The notes beneath the pieces are model-generated. The model was given only the letters and a program-made list of their open reading frames with translations, was not told the origin of the DNA and ran no database searches. The position numbers were made by a program, and so were the translations under genes. This document shows, piece by piece, positions 21,646-32,249 of a DNA stretch of 64,000 nucleotides. Origin of the DNA: Cudoniella acicularis (lineage: Eukaryota; Ascomycota; Leotiomycetes; Helotiales; Helotiaceae); NCBI GenBank assembly GCA_013054445.1, contig JAAMPI010000018.1, forward strand, positions 33,580 to 97,579. Direction: 5' to 3'. Each line of letters starts with the position of its first letter. The first letter of the stretch is position 1.

Positions 21646-24317
21646 AAGATACAGGTAAGTACCTCGTAGATTGCTGCATCTAAATTACAGAAGTGGTCCG
21701 CTTCCTGCGTTATCGCTCCTATTTCTTTCACCGTGAACGTTCTGGGTCATTAACTCACCTAACCTATTCTCAAGAACGAATGTAGTATTATTGCAAGAAT
21801 GTATTTCTCTCTTCCAATAGCGCTCTTCGAATACAGAGTAACATCTATGTGCTAGCTTCCCGCCCTTCTTCCCTCGTTTACTTGACCTCACAATGCTCAA
21901 GTAGAGCTTTCGTATTTCGTGCCTCACGTACCGTAGCACCTATCTCGATCTGAATTGTTGATCAATTAGGAATTTAACAACCGCATTTTCCTAGGTTTGA
22001 GGAATTTTATGTCAAGAAGACTGCAGCGGTACCAAAGACTGAATGAAAATTGAATGGTTCTTCTTCCCGGAGATTTTTTCTAGGGACTTCCGAGCTTGCG
22101 TATGCCTTCCGTAACTTATATACTGAATAGGCTATGAAACATGAAGCGAGGAAAGCGGTCATTCTCAGCGGACTCGAGTACCCTTGCATGAATGGATGTC
22201 AGCTTGGATGGTGGAATTCAGGTTGCGTTATTGGTTTTTGCCACAGCCTACAATTCTTTTGCAACATGCTTCATTATGGACACAGCAGAGGTCTTTTTTG
22301 TATTGTCCATGTATACCAGCTGAGGATGGTGTGGAAGAAGTGACAAAGTAGATAGAAATATCTCGGGAAAATATGAGTGCAGCGGATCCCACCAATGTAC
22401 TCGCAGGGACGTATTTGTCCTTGACACCACCTGATCGAGATTCATTGGGGGAAATCTATGGGTCGAGCCTTGGTTCGCTTTTGGCTCTGGAGCCGGAATT
22501 TGACCTAGAAAATGTGTTCAAGACAGCTATCTCAAATTTGAAAGAAATTTGAATATTAGTGGATATAAGCCAACTCAACCCAGTTTTAAAGCAAAAACCT
22601 CCACCCCTAAAATCCAATCCAAGACTGCGACCAGTAGATATCGTGACAAGATCTTAAAGAAGGAGCAAGGCCGCATCTAATTAATCCGCTCCTAGCTATT
22701 TAGGAATAATCGGATACGACTGACGGAATCGGGATCTTTGCAGGGCTTTAAGAAAACTTTAATCCCAGGTGTTGACATACTGGCATGAAAGGGAACTTGC
22801 TCGAGACAAGACACCCACGCAAGGAGAGGCGATCCAGGTCCCACGAAGATAGGTTGTAGGGGGTAGCGTGTTACGAAAAGTCGTCTCACTCCGCCGCCGT
22901 CTGCTGCGATGTTTTGGTCAATATTCAAACTTTAATCAATTTCGTGATGTTCCTTCTGTGATCCGAGCGATTATGTTTTGGGACCCTGTCAGGACCGGAG
23001 GCTGCTGAATAATTTCGGGTCACTGCAAAAGGTTGAAAAGGCAAATTGTTGTCTCGAGGTCAGCTCTCAAAATCCTCTTGCCAAAGTTGCCATCTTCGTT
23101 GGAAGGTAGAAGTTGCCAAGTCTCAGTCGCATGTCGGACGAAATTGCGTAGTGAAACCGTTGACGACCATGCTGTATTTCTCAACATGAAACCAACGAAC
23201 AGGCTCCGGTTATTTCCATTCGAACTTTGCACAAAGATGTCGCTGAGAAGATGTTGACCAACTTGACCGCAGCTGGAGAGGAGGATGAGGTTTCGTTTTA
23301 AGCGAGCTATTTTTATGCTGGCTGACTAGCTCGTGATTAGCTCCCTGGGTACAGAAGTACCTAGATGCCCATCTTTCGTAGGGGTTAGTTGCCGCACATC
23401 GCCATCGAGCCCTGAATCCCTGCCTCCCTGCCTGGAGTCCCGGCCCTATGCCCCAAGATTTGGTTGTGGAACCAGTGGATGAGGCCAACAACGGTGCAGG
23501 GATAGGGTCGTTGTAATTGCATTGGATCCTTCTCCTCGTGAGTCGTTACCTAACGGTCCTCACTTCATCCTCTACTGTCAAAAAGGCGGCAAAGCCCCAA
23601 AATGCCAAGTCTCCTGCCACTATCGGACAACGGGCCTCCCGAACGTGTTTCAATTCTTAATCGTTGATCTCCCGAACTCGAATGCTAGGTTCTCCAGCAA
23701 GCAAAAGTTTATCCAGAAATCAGGATCCTCAGGCGCAGCCATTCTCATAGTGTGCGATATGCTGGGGCGAAGCGTAGGCAAAAGAAGATATAGTGGTTAG
23801 AGTTAATTGAGGGTTCAGGGCCGGTGAGATGTGCATATTTTCTTCAACAGGTCCTGTGCTTTATACTTTAGGCTGTGAGTATATATCTATTTTTTGTGGT
23901 GTTGTGGCGCGCGATTGTTTTGCAGGGACGGGGAGGGGCAGTGTATCCAAAGGGGGAGCCTGGACACGCCAACCCCGGAATAAAGTTTACCTGCAGCTTC
24001 TGCTGATGTGTGTCTGCAACAAGGGTCGGGAATGGTGGGCGAAGTGCGGTTAACAACCGTATCTTCCTTCGACTGTAAGCGCAGAAATTTAGGGGCAAGC
24101 TTTTGATCCAACGATTCCTTCCTGGCGGTTGTACGAGTAGGCTCAAGGTTGTATAACTAAAATACCAGTACGCCAAAATGGACATAAGTTGCAGTGGGGC
24201 CCCAGTACTTTATTTTTACAACTTTAAGTTCCTTGCCCACATTCATTACTGGTCTTTCGTTTTTGACTTTCGCTTGTCCTTTTCCTCTCTGCCTCTGTCG
24301 GTCTTTACCTACTCAAC
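21646..24317. other. Large intergenic region, about 2.7 kb
   Basis: Only short frames on both strands, with no family motif and no convincing splice chain. A minus-strand stretch at 22007-22120 (ending SEVPRKNLREEEPFNFHSV) looks protein-like and could be a terminal exon or relic, but I cannot build a gene from it. Confidence 0.4.
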
Positions 24318-25411
24318 ATGTGGTCTACTCTGAAGTGCGCCTTGCTCCTTGGAGCCATTGTTGTCGACGCCACCCCTTTCCTCAAAGGAAAATCTAAAAA
24401 TTCCGCTGCACAAATTAGTGCTATCGACTCCGATCAGCTTTCTCAACTCGAGCATTTCAGCCAATGGGCTAAAGCGGCGTACTGTTATGGAAATGTCCAA
24501 GGAGGAAACACGAAGGTCGAATGCTCCAACAGCAATGGAACTTGCCCACTCGTCGAGACGGCTTCTACAAGTATCATTGCACCTTTCGTACAGTATGATT
24601 TGAAATCTTTGAATAGTTAAAAGAAGTGGCGCTAATAACTTTAAAGGGGCGAGTCTGATACCAAAGGCTTTGTTGCCGTGGACGACACCAACAAAATGAT
24701 CGTAGTCTCCATACAAGGCACCGCACGAAAGTCAAATTTCGATAGCGTTCTGACTGATCTCAAAATCGCCCGCGTCAAGACTGATCTCTGCAAAACTGCT
24801 AATACTAAAGATGGCTGTGAGGTTCACAAAGGGTTCTACAAGGCCGCTATGGATGTCCAAGGGATTGTTCAGGGAAATGTGACAGCTGCTCTAGCATCCC
24901 ATCCAGACTACAAGGTTATTGTCACAGGGCACTCCCTCGGAGCAGCTATCGCAGCTTTGCTAGCCACCATGATCAGAAACGCTGGTACCAATGTTGACCT
25001 TGTACGTTTTCCCTCCACTTACCAAAACATTATCACATTTTAACAACATCACAGTACAACTACGGGCAACCCCATCTCGGAACCACCGACATCGCCAACT
25101 ACATCCAATCGCAGGCCCCATCCAAAGGCAGCAACTTCCGCGTAACCCACTTCAACGATCCCGTCCCTCAACTGCCTCCCCACGATCTGGGCAACTGGGA
25201 CCATTTCTATCCCGAGTTCTGGATTAAGATCAACACTGGCACCGTTGCCGCCACGGACGTGGATCAAATCAACGCAACCCTGTACACGAAGGCCGGAAAC
25301 GAGGGTCAGACTTCCAAATTTGGACCTTTGGTTGATATTGCTGAGCATGTCGGCGCGCATCGATTATATTTTGGAACTATCCCGGGTTGTCGTTCTCTTC
25401 CACCTACATGA
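24318..25411 (+). CDS. Secreted class 3 (fungal) lipase
   Basis: Extracellular triacylglycerol or feruloyl-type lipase of the Rhizomucor class 3 fold, 328 residues. The signal peptide is MWSTLKCALLLGAIVVDA. Exons are 24318-24592, 24647-25001 and 25055-25411, with introns GTATGA...TAAAG and GTACGT...CACAG. The oxyanion region is VVSIQGTA. The nucleophile elbow is VTGHSLGAAIAALL (Ser in GHSLG). The catalytic Asp is in HFNDPVPQLPP, and the catalytic His is probably in the AHRLYFGTI tail. Cysteines in AYCYGNV and CPLV fit the family's disulfide pattern. It stands alone between long spacers with no neighbouring pathway genes. Confidence 0.9.
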
Positions 25412-25900
25412 GTTTTGGTGAATTGATAGCGTTTGGCTGGTTGTTTTTTTATGAGCATAGTTTAGCTGGATGCGACATAGTTATTGCGATACCCAATGTA
25501 AGATTATAACATATTTTAGTAAATAAGTCATATTCCAAGGATTAGGTGTCTCCTTGTCTGTTTAGTGGGAAAGAGGGTTTAAAACAAACGACTCTTATTA
25601 CGAACTTCTAGCCTTCGATTTTGCTCGAATAGTGGTGGAGACAAAGGACGTTGCCCTGCGTCGCTCAACTAGAGTGGCTAAGCCACCTCATTAGTTCTTT
25701 ATTCAGAATTTTCAATGTTTCGCAAAATGAACCATCCAACAGTCAAACACAGAGCTTCATTATAACGATGAGTTTCATTCTTAATTGTTATCTCTATACT
25801 GTGTCAAGTACATCATCTTACTAGTGAGTTGTATCCACAAAGCCTCCAAAACACCATCGCAATGCCAATACCCAACGCAAGGGGCGAATAGACTAACAAC
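25412..25900. other. Intergenic spacer between convergent genes
   Basis: About 490 AT-rich bases containing the two 3' ends. Nothing further was seen. Confidence 0.4.
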
Positions 25901-27562
25901 TTAAGGCCAGGCCCCTGGATCTATCTCCGTACCCAAATCTCTTTCTTCCAAGAACTTCCTCTCCCTCAACTGGTCTGGCAAATACTCCTGAACGACTCTC
26001 CCCTCTTTGTAGTTAGGATTATACTTGTATTGATCTCCATATCCCAGCTCTTTCATCAATTTTGTTGGAGCGTTTCTCAAGTGGATTGGGATTGGTAAGC
26101 CTGCTACCCCAGGCTCTCTCAATGCAGCGAAGGCGTTATTCAGGCCTCGATAGGCTCTTGTGCTCTTCGGAGCTAAACTTAAAGCAACTGTTGCATGGGC
26201 TAGAGCAATTCTACATTCTGGCATGCCTATCTTTTCAGCGGCTGTGTACGCGCCGGTTGCAAGACTCAACATGCTATTGTCAGCAAGGCCCACGTCTTCG
26301 GAAGCAATAACGACCATTCTTCGAGCAACATATAGAGGATCTTCTCCCGACTGAAGCATACGAGCTAGGTAATACAGCGCGGCATCTGGATCACTGCCTC
26401 TCACTGACTTGTGAAAAGCAGATATCGTATCGTAATGTTGATCGCCAGCTCTGTCATACACCAGCGTTTTCGTCAGAGAAGATTTTATCTCTTCTTTTGT
26501 GATATTTGGCCGCGTTGATAAGGACATCGCTAGCTCCAAGAGATTTAGAGCTGTTCGAGCATCTCCATCTGAGAAAGCAGCCAAATATTTCAGGAATTCT
26601 GTGTCCAAAATGCCTTCAGGTATATCCTGGCCCTCTGCTGCCCAGGCTCTTTCAAGGATTTGCAAAATATCATCATCTTGCAATTTCTGTAGCGTGAACG
26701 TTCGGCATCGTGACAGTAATGCGTTTTGGACCTTGAAAGACGGATTTTCCGTGGTGGCACCTATCAAAGTGACCTGCCCATTCTCAACTGGTCCCAAAAA
26801 GCAGTCCTGCTGAGACTTTGTAAAACGATGGATTTCGTCGCAGAACAATATCGTCTTTCGTCCGGTCAACCCTAGCTCTCCCCTTGCTTCTGCGAATATC
26901 TTCTTGCAATCCGCAACTCCCGAGCTGGTGCTGTTGATTTCCACAAACCGGCTTCCAACCATGGAGGCAATGCATCTTGCAATCGTAGTTTTGCCGGTTC
27001 CAGCACCACCCCATAATATCATAGACGGTACTCGATCTTGTTCAATTAAACTTCTCAAAACTCCATTGGGTCCAACCAATTCTTGTCCAATACATTCATC
27101 GAGAGTCCGTGGACGCATTCGTTCTGCCAAGGGTGCAGCCTTTTGGAAAGCATTTATCTTGGCCTTCTTCGCAGGTGGTTCTTCGAAAGGCCTGCTAGCT
27201 ATTTCTGGCTCTTGCCTTACAGAAGTCTTTGGCATAGCGTCATCGAAAGACCGTTTTCGTTGTGGCTGATTTGGAGTTGTGGTAGATGTGCCATTGCTTT
27301 GTGCTTTTGGTTGGAAGTTTAAGCTTGGACTGGCTTCGACTTTCGGCGTAGGATATACAGGAGCAGGAGCACGCTTCGCTGCCGGTGTGAAGAAGTTCGA
27401 TACGGAAGGTTTTTGGGATGCTGGAGGCTTCTGTGTCGAAGCTTCATTTTGCTGGGTATGTGGCGGAGAACCAGTATCAAGGTATGATTCGCATCCAGAG
27501 TCGATGTGATTATTTATGTCTCTTGGTTTGACTGCTTTGCCGCAAATAGGGCAGTCAACCAT
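25901..27562 (-). CDS. MGS1: Mgs1/WRNIP1-type AAA+ ATPase
   Basis: DNA-damage-tolerance ATPase acting with PCNA and DNA polymerase delta at stalled forks in the nucleus. It is a single exon of 553 residues from the ATG at 27562 (MVDCPICGKAVKPRDINNHI). The open frame continues upstream only with a non-ATG codon. The N-terminal UBZ-type zinc finger is C-P-I-C...H...C. A low-complexity linker leads to a bipartite basic patch PPAKKAKI. The clamp-loader-like AAA+ core has Walker A WGGAGTGKTTIAR, Walker B ILFCDEIHRF, sensor 1 IGATTENPSF and an arginine finger in ALLSRCR. The C-terminal MgsA tetramerisation domain has SEDVGLAD and the motif HLRNAPTKLMKELGYG. Confidence 0.93.
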   Translation of the reverse strand: MVDCPICGKAVKPRDINNHIDSGCESYLDTGSPPHTQQNEASTQKPPASQKPSVSNFFTPAAKRAPAPVYPTPKVEASPSLNFQPKAQSNGTSTTTPNQPQRKRSFDDAMPKTSVRQEPEIASRPFEEPPAKKAKINAFQKAAPLAERMRPRTLDECIGQELVGPNGVLRSLIEQDRVPSMILWGGAGTGKTTIARCIASMVGSRFVEINSTSSGVADCKKIFAEARGELGLTGRKTILFCDEIHRFTKSQQDCFLGPVENGQVTLIGATTENPSFKVQNALLSRCRTFTLQKLQDDDILQILERAWAAEGQDIPEGILDTEFLKYLAAFSDGDARTALNLLELAMSLSTRPNITKEEIKSSLTKTLVYDRAGDQHYDTISAFHKSVRGSDPDAALYYLARMLQSGEDPLYVARRMVVIASEDVGLADNSMLSLATGAYTAAEKIGMPECRIALAHATVALSLAPKSTRAYRGLNNAFAALREPGVAGLPIPIHLRNAPTKLMKELGYGDQYKYNPNYKEGRVVQEYLPDQLRERKFLEERDLGTEIDPGAWP

Positions 27563-27864
27563 GTTGAAAGCAAAATTGTCAACGCAAGGTGTGAATGTTG
27601 CTGATGGAATTACTTTTGGATTTGTGAGACGCGGGTTCCAGTCGGAAGACGCGTTGAGCTGCTGCTGCACCCAAGCTCCCGGAAGCTAGTGTGTTTGACA
27701 GGGGATGGAATGTACCTAGGTACCTGAAATCTCACCGGGTGCAAAGCAACCTCAATCATTTCTCACAAAAAATATTCATCACAGTGTCACAATGCGATGA
27801 ATCGAGCTCAACACAACATGCGTTGTGGATTTTCGAGACATGATCGTCGTTGATTTTCTAGCTG
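27563..27864. other. Short spacer upstream of MGS1
   Basis: About 300 bases holding the MGS1 promoter and the 3' end of the next gene. A palindromic TACCTAGGTA lies near 27713. Confidence 0.3.
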
Positions 27865-28721
27865 CTAGCCGTAGCAAAGTACAGAGGAGGGATCAAGATT
27901 TCTCTCTGCTGAAGTATCGCCTCCTAGTGTCTCGTATGTATTATCACCAATAGTTCCCTTCTGTCTAGGCATTCCCGCACCATTTGCGGCATCTGCGTTG
28001 ACTCTTGCTATCTTCTGCTCAGCCAGTCGTCCTGGATCATTTTTCGATCCAATCTCAGAATTGAAGCTTGCGTTCTTCCTATCATTACTCTCAAACCCTC
28101 CTTCTGTCAAGTTCTTTCCCTTGGGTCCTCCAACATCGACATACTGGCTATTCACACAACTTGGGGCAGTACCAGCATTACTTGTTGAACCGCCGGTGGA
28201 GTATGAACCCTCTGTATTTTGTACAGCAAGGCCCTTAGATTGTCCTCCAGCAGCATCCGGGTATGATGTGCTAGCAGCCTCCAGTTTCTTTTCCTCAGCC
28301 CAATCCTCCTGAGCCATGCGGGCTTCAGCATCCGAGGCTGGATCTAGTCTCGTTGCACCTGAGGTGCTGGTGTTTGCAAATGTCGAGTTTGAGCCAGAAA
28401 CACCGAGAGGGTCGCGGTTCGAGGCGAAACCTCGTCCTGCTCTGGTGGATTCTGCTGCCAGAGAGTCGGAAGCTATTGCGCCAGCTCCCTCTCGAATTTC
28501 AGACGCATTTGGGTCAGTGACCCAGCAGACTGTTAGCTTCTCGCCCTGAACCTAGAAACTTGTGAAGAGAAGCCCTCGGAACTTGCAGCTCTTTCAACAT
28601 CAGTCAACAACGAGTATTCTCCAACAGAGCCTTTCGTGCCTGGGTGACAGGGCTGGATTAAAGCTAAAAGATAGGGAGGACTAACTACCTTGGTTCCGTG
28701 GGTTGGGTTTCAACCAGACAT
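27865..28721 (-). CDS. Small hydrophilic protein of unknown function, with TGA at codon 4
   Basis: I do not recognise a named family. Exon 2 (27865-28551) encodes 228 residues of low-hydrophobicity, Gly/Ser/Asn/Ala-rich sequence starting VQGEKLTVCWVTDPNASEIR. It includes Ala/Glu-rich helices (SDAEARMAQEDWAEEKKLEA) and ends DPSSVLCYG. A strong acceptor (TTTCTAG) precedes it, and a donor at 28688 (GTAGTT) closes a short exon 28689-28721. That exon would encode an 11-codon start, Met-Ser-Gly-stop-Asn-Pro-Thr-His-Gly-Thr-Lys, which fits the downstream frame except for a TGA at 28710-28712. Either the TGA is a nonsense change or base error, or the true start lies elsewhere. The overall composition suggests a disordered, stress-type protein; that is inference. 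Confidence 0.55.
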
Positions 28722-28862
28722 AATGACGAATTTAGTATTGACAGGAGTTTCTTGGGATTTGCTTAATTCAATATAGAATAAACGAATATGAACATGGGCA
28801 GGTGTCAAGGTGTTGTCGAGTATTGCTTTGTTGTTTAACAATGCTGTAATTTAGTTCTATCA

Positions 28863-29119
28863 TCATAGCTCTCGGCATGACATCACACCACTGCAGAGTT
28901 AGGTTCTTTCAACATTGCCTATACTTACGGGTGGCGATTTTCATGGAATCGAAGGAAGTAACCGAAGAAACGGGCTTTCTGGTGGAGATATTCCATGAGT
29001 ATGACAGAGGTACAAGAATAATTGAGAAGCTGTAAACCATACCAAAGCATAGGGGAGAAAGTTTGGAGAAAAACTGCGTCATGTGGAGGCTTTGTTGAAG
29101 TGCTGGTCGCGTGACTCAT
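28863..29119 (-). CDS. Possible small two-exon gene, unknown
   Basis: Exon 1 (28929-29119) gives 63 codons from ATG, including FFGYFLRFHENRHP. It is followed by a textbook intron (GTAAGT at 28928, CTAAC branch, CTCTGCAG) and a short exon to a TGA at 28863-28865, giving 72 residues. The splice signals are good, but no homology or domain is apparent. Confidence 0.28.
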
Positions 29120-29269
29120 TTTCCTGGATTTTACTGACTTATATTGACGAAAACCAACATGCTTGAAAATATATTTAGACGCTTTCTATAAAAACATCTA
29201 GGTAGGATAGCTTGCGGTTTATGAACATATCTTTTCATCCTTCTATTATACCGTCATTCAACAACCTCA

Positions 29270-29568
29270 TCAAACCTCTAATTTCTTCGCATCCTTTGGT
29301 AGCCCTTCCAAATTATCCTTTCCCTGTCTTCCCACATCACTCATATCCGTACCTCCCTCTTTAACACCCTGCTTGTACTCGCTGGCTCTCGAAGACCAGT
29401 TGATGAGGTATCGGTCGTGGGAATCTCAGCCTGTCGCTCACCGGCTTTGACGTTTACAGTTCGTGCATCGGCGGGGTTCCAGTCTGAAGCAACCGGGGGA
29501 TCTTCTGGGAGGGGAAGGTTGGCTTGATGCTCAGCGACGAGATCCGCTTTGCTTTGCTGGCCTGACAT
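29270..29568 (-). CDS. Small hydrophilic protein of unknown function, with a frame change near its middle
   Basis: Starts MSGQQSKADLVAEHQANLPL at 29568 and reads through EDPPVASDWNPADARTVNV to TGLREPA in one frame. From about 29390 the protein-like sequence continues in a different frame as SEYKQGVKEGGTDMSDVGRQ and on to LEGLPKDAKKLEV, stop 29270-29272. The unshifted frame ends at 29341. Both halves are charged, Gly-rich and lack hydrophobic segments, so I read them as one small disordered protein carrying a one-base shift. No intron with GT/AG ends reconciles them. It lies beside another small hydrophilic gene on the same strand. Function unknown. Confidence 0.5.
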
Positions 29569-30018
29569 ATTGTGGTGATTTCTGAAATTCCGTTAGAAGT
29601 TGGATTCGAAGTGAGTGTTTCATACTTGATGCAAATATCCTTCTGGACTTTTGGGTGATTTGACGTTGTTTTGAACCTGTAGATGGAAGCTGTTACAAAT
29701 TCCCACCAAGAAAAAATTATAGACTTGAGACCCTAGACTACGCGAAAGTAAATATATCATTCCATCAAAGCTGTGCTGAACTAAACGTTGGCAGTCAAGG
29801 GTGCAAGGAGGGGTTCAGGGGCGATCGGTTTTGGTATGACGTTTAGTTAAATACGGCAATGGGGGCTGATGAATCGTGCAAGCCTCTTAAACGGCTTAAG
29901 GCATCGTCAAATTGGTATCATTAATCATCTATGTACTATTCACATACGCCAGCCTGCCCCCTTTGACACCAATATCCCAAACTCCAACATCACCTGTTAC
30001 CACTTGGAACACATTGTT
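29569..30018. other. Intergenic spacer
   Basis: About 450 bases between the start of the small protein gene and the 3' end of the gamma-tubulin gene. No coding signal was seen. Confidence 0.35.
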
Positions 30019-31739
30019 TTAAGGTGCTCTGTTGTCCCCTGCCTCTCCTGCAGCAGCCTTGTCCCCAGTATCGGGGTTTAGATAATCAGCGTCTTCTGCC
30101 GCTTCGTATTCTGCTATGAGGTCTGTAACAACCTCTCTAGCTTCGTCAAACTCATTAAGATTGTCAGAAAAGGGTGCAGTCTTCTTATAACCTTCCATAA
30201 ATGCGTTTCGCTTCCGCATACCATCGTATTGTCGCACAATACGCTTAAAAAGCTAATGAGTCCCGTGTTAGCCTGTGATATTCCATAGAAAAGGGACTAG
30301 ACTTACAGTAGCTATGCTGGTATGATTTGCCAACATGAGACCGCTAACTCTGTGGCTCATTGGAATGTATGGGCTTTTCTTGGTCAAGGCTACTTGGATA
30401 CTGGCTGGACCCCAAGGAATGAAGGTTGCGAGTCGCCGTTCTCTAATTCGGAGAAGACTCTTATGAACATCAGTAGGATCTACATCTCCTTGAATAACAT
30501 TCAGGATAGAAATATAGCAACTTTTCTTTCCGGGAATTGTTGAAACCATACGATTCTTTGGTTGCAATAGGCGACGCATTACATCTAGGACAGTAGTCTT
30601 GCGAACAGTCTTGGCTTGCTCAACATTGTCGCCGGTAAACGGTGTGTACGATGTCATGAGAAAATGGCATCGAGGTGTAGGGATCAAAGACGCAACAATG
30701 CTGACAAGATCATTGTGCATGTAGCCAGGATATCGAAGCGTTGTGGTACTTGCTGACATGACCGTGGAAACCTACAAGGTCAACAGTTAGATATTAGTTG
30801 TTGCTGAGAGGACATGGAAATTACCAATTGATTCGTCTGTTGGAATGATGGTTCCTGAACATGTAAACGGTCTGCAGCAATGCGAGATAATGCTCCATTA
30901 TCGAGCACTACTACAGAGTCGGCATTTTGGGTTAATCGCCGCATGGACAATAAGCTGTTGTATGGGTGGACCACTACATCCCCGGAGTTTGTTGTATCTG
31001 GAAATACCGAGTAGGTTTGGATGATTTTCTTGGGGAATCGATCATTGAGTCTCTCTAGGAGGAAGGAGCCCAAACCAGATCCAGTTCCCCCTGCTATCGA
31101 ATGGAGCATCATGAATCCCTAAAGAAGTGAGTGACACTCTCAAGATTGGGGATGCTGTTCAATCGTACCTCGAGAGAATCGCTGCCATCAGCCTCACGAT
31201 CGATCATCTCCATTATCTCCTCATGAACTGTCTCTCCCGTTTGGTATCCATCACCCCAGTTATTGGCAGCACCTACTCCGTTCTTGCCCACAAAGAAGTT
31301 TTCTGGATTGTATATATTCTTGTAAGGTCCAGTTTGAATTCCGTTTAGGACCTGGAAATTAATCAGCCTCGATCATTAAACTAACACCAATATTGTCTGA
31401 GTGCGTACACGAGGTTCCAGATCGATCAAAATAGCTCTGGGAATATATCTTGTGTCGTCCGACTGATAGAAGAATACATCCTTCCGGTCCCCACCTTCTG
31501 TTGCAAACTCTTCCAGATTTCCGTCTTGACTTATGCCATGTTCCTGACAAAGTTGCTGCCAGAACTGGCTACCAACTGGAACGCGTGTTACCAATGTGTG
31601 CTCTATAGAGTGTTGTGGAAGGGACTAAATTTCACTCACTGCTATTGCCGCACTGTCCAGCTTGGACGGTGATAATTTCTCTTTATAAATATTAGCTACT
31701 ATTTTTGCGTATTGTGGAAAATGACATACCTAGGCATTA
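30019..31739 (-). CDS. TUBG: Gamma-tubulin
   Basis: Nucleates microtubules at the spindle pole body within the gamma-tubulin complex. The start ATG at 31739 encodes Met-Pro-Arg and then an intron. Next comes [13 protein letters not shown], a further intron, and [20 protein letters not shown]. The family-specific [20 protein letters not shown] and the GTP-binding G-box [20 protein letters not shown] follow. Later exons encode [40 protein letters not shown] and, after an intron (GTAAGT...CATTAG), [20 protein letters not shown]. The C-terminus is acidic and ends AGDNRAP. The gene is split by many small introns, with clean GT/AG junctions wherever checked. It is divergent from NUP85. Confidence 0.94.
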
Positions 31740-32249
31740 TTTCGGCATGGACGCAAAGCTAGAGAGGCTTTGTGAGAGATCTCACGGTCGAGAATGAGGA
31801 ATTATCAGGGGCACAATTCATTCCCAGGTATAGTATCGCGTTTGTCGAGGGGTAGACGACGCGTTAAAAGTTCCGCGCTAGTGGTCGCGAGTGAATTCGA
31901 CGATGATTGGTTGACGAGCTTTGTAAATACTTAAATGCTTCAACTTCGAGTCCAGATTTGCGATCAGCTTGCCAACTTGCGACAACTCGGATAATCACGC
32001 GCATTGTGCTACTCTGAGCTCCTGATCGCAACCAAATGGGCGCGACTGGGACCAATCTTCGAGGCATCGTCAAAAGCATCCCAACAAACATTTCGACAAC
32101 ATCATAAGCCTAGCTTCTAGCCTTCACTGGCCAGGAGGAACCAGAAGGCATCACAGAACCTGACAGCACCACAGTCTTCTACGGGAAGAAGGCACCGTAG
32201 AACTCGAGAGCGTCACAGTACTGCGCTTTCCCAGCGCCTACCCATCGCC
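31740..32249. other. Divergent promoter region, gamma-tubulin/NUP85
   Basis: About 510 bases between two start codons on opposite strands. No gene was seen in it. Confidence 0.4.
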
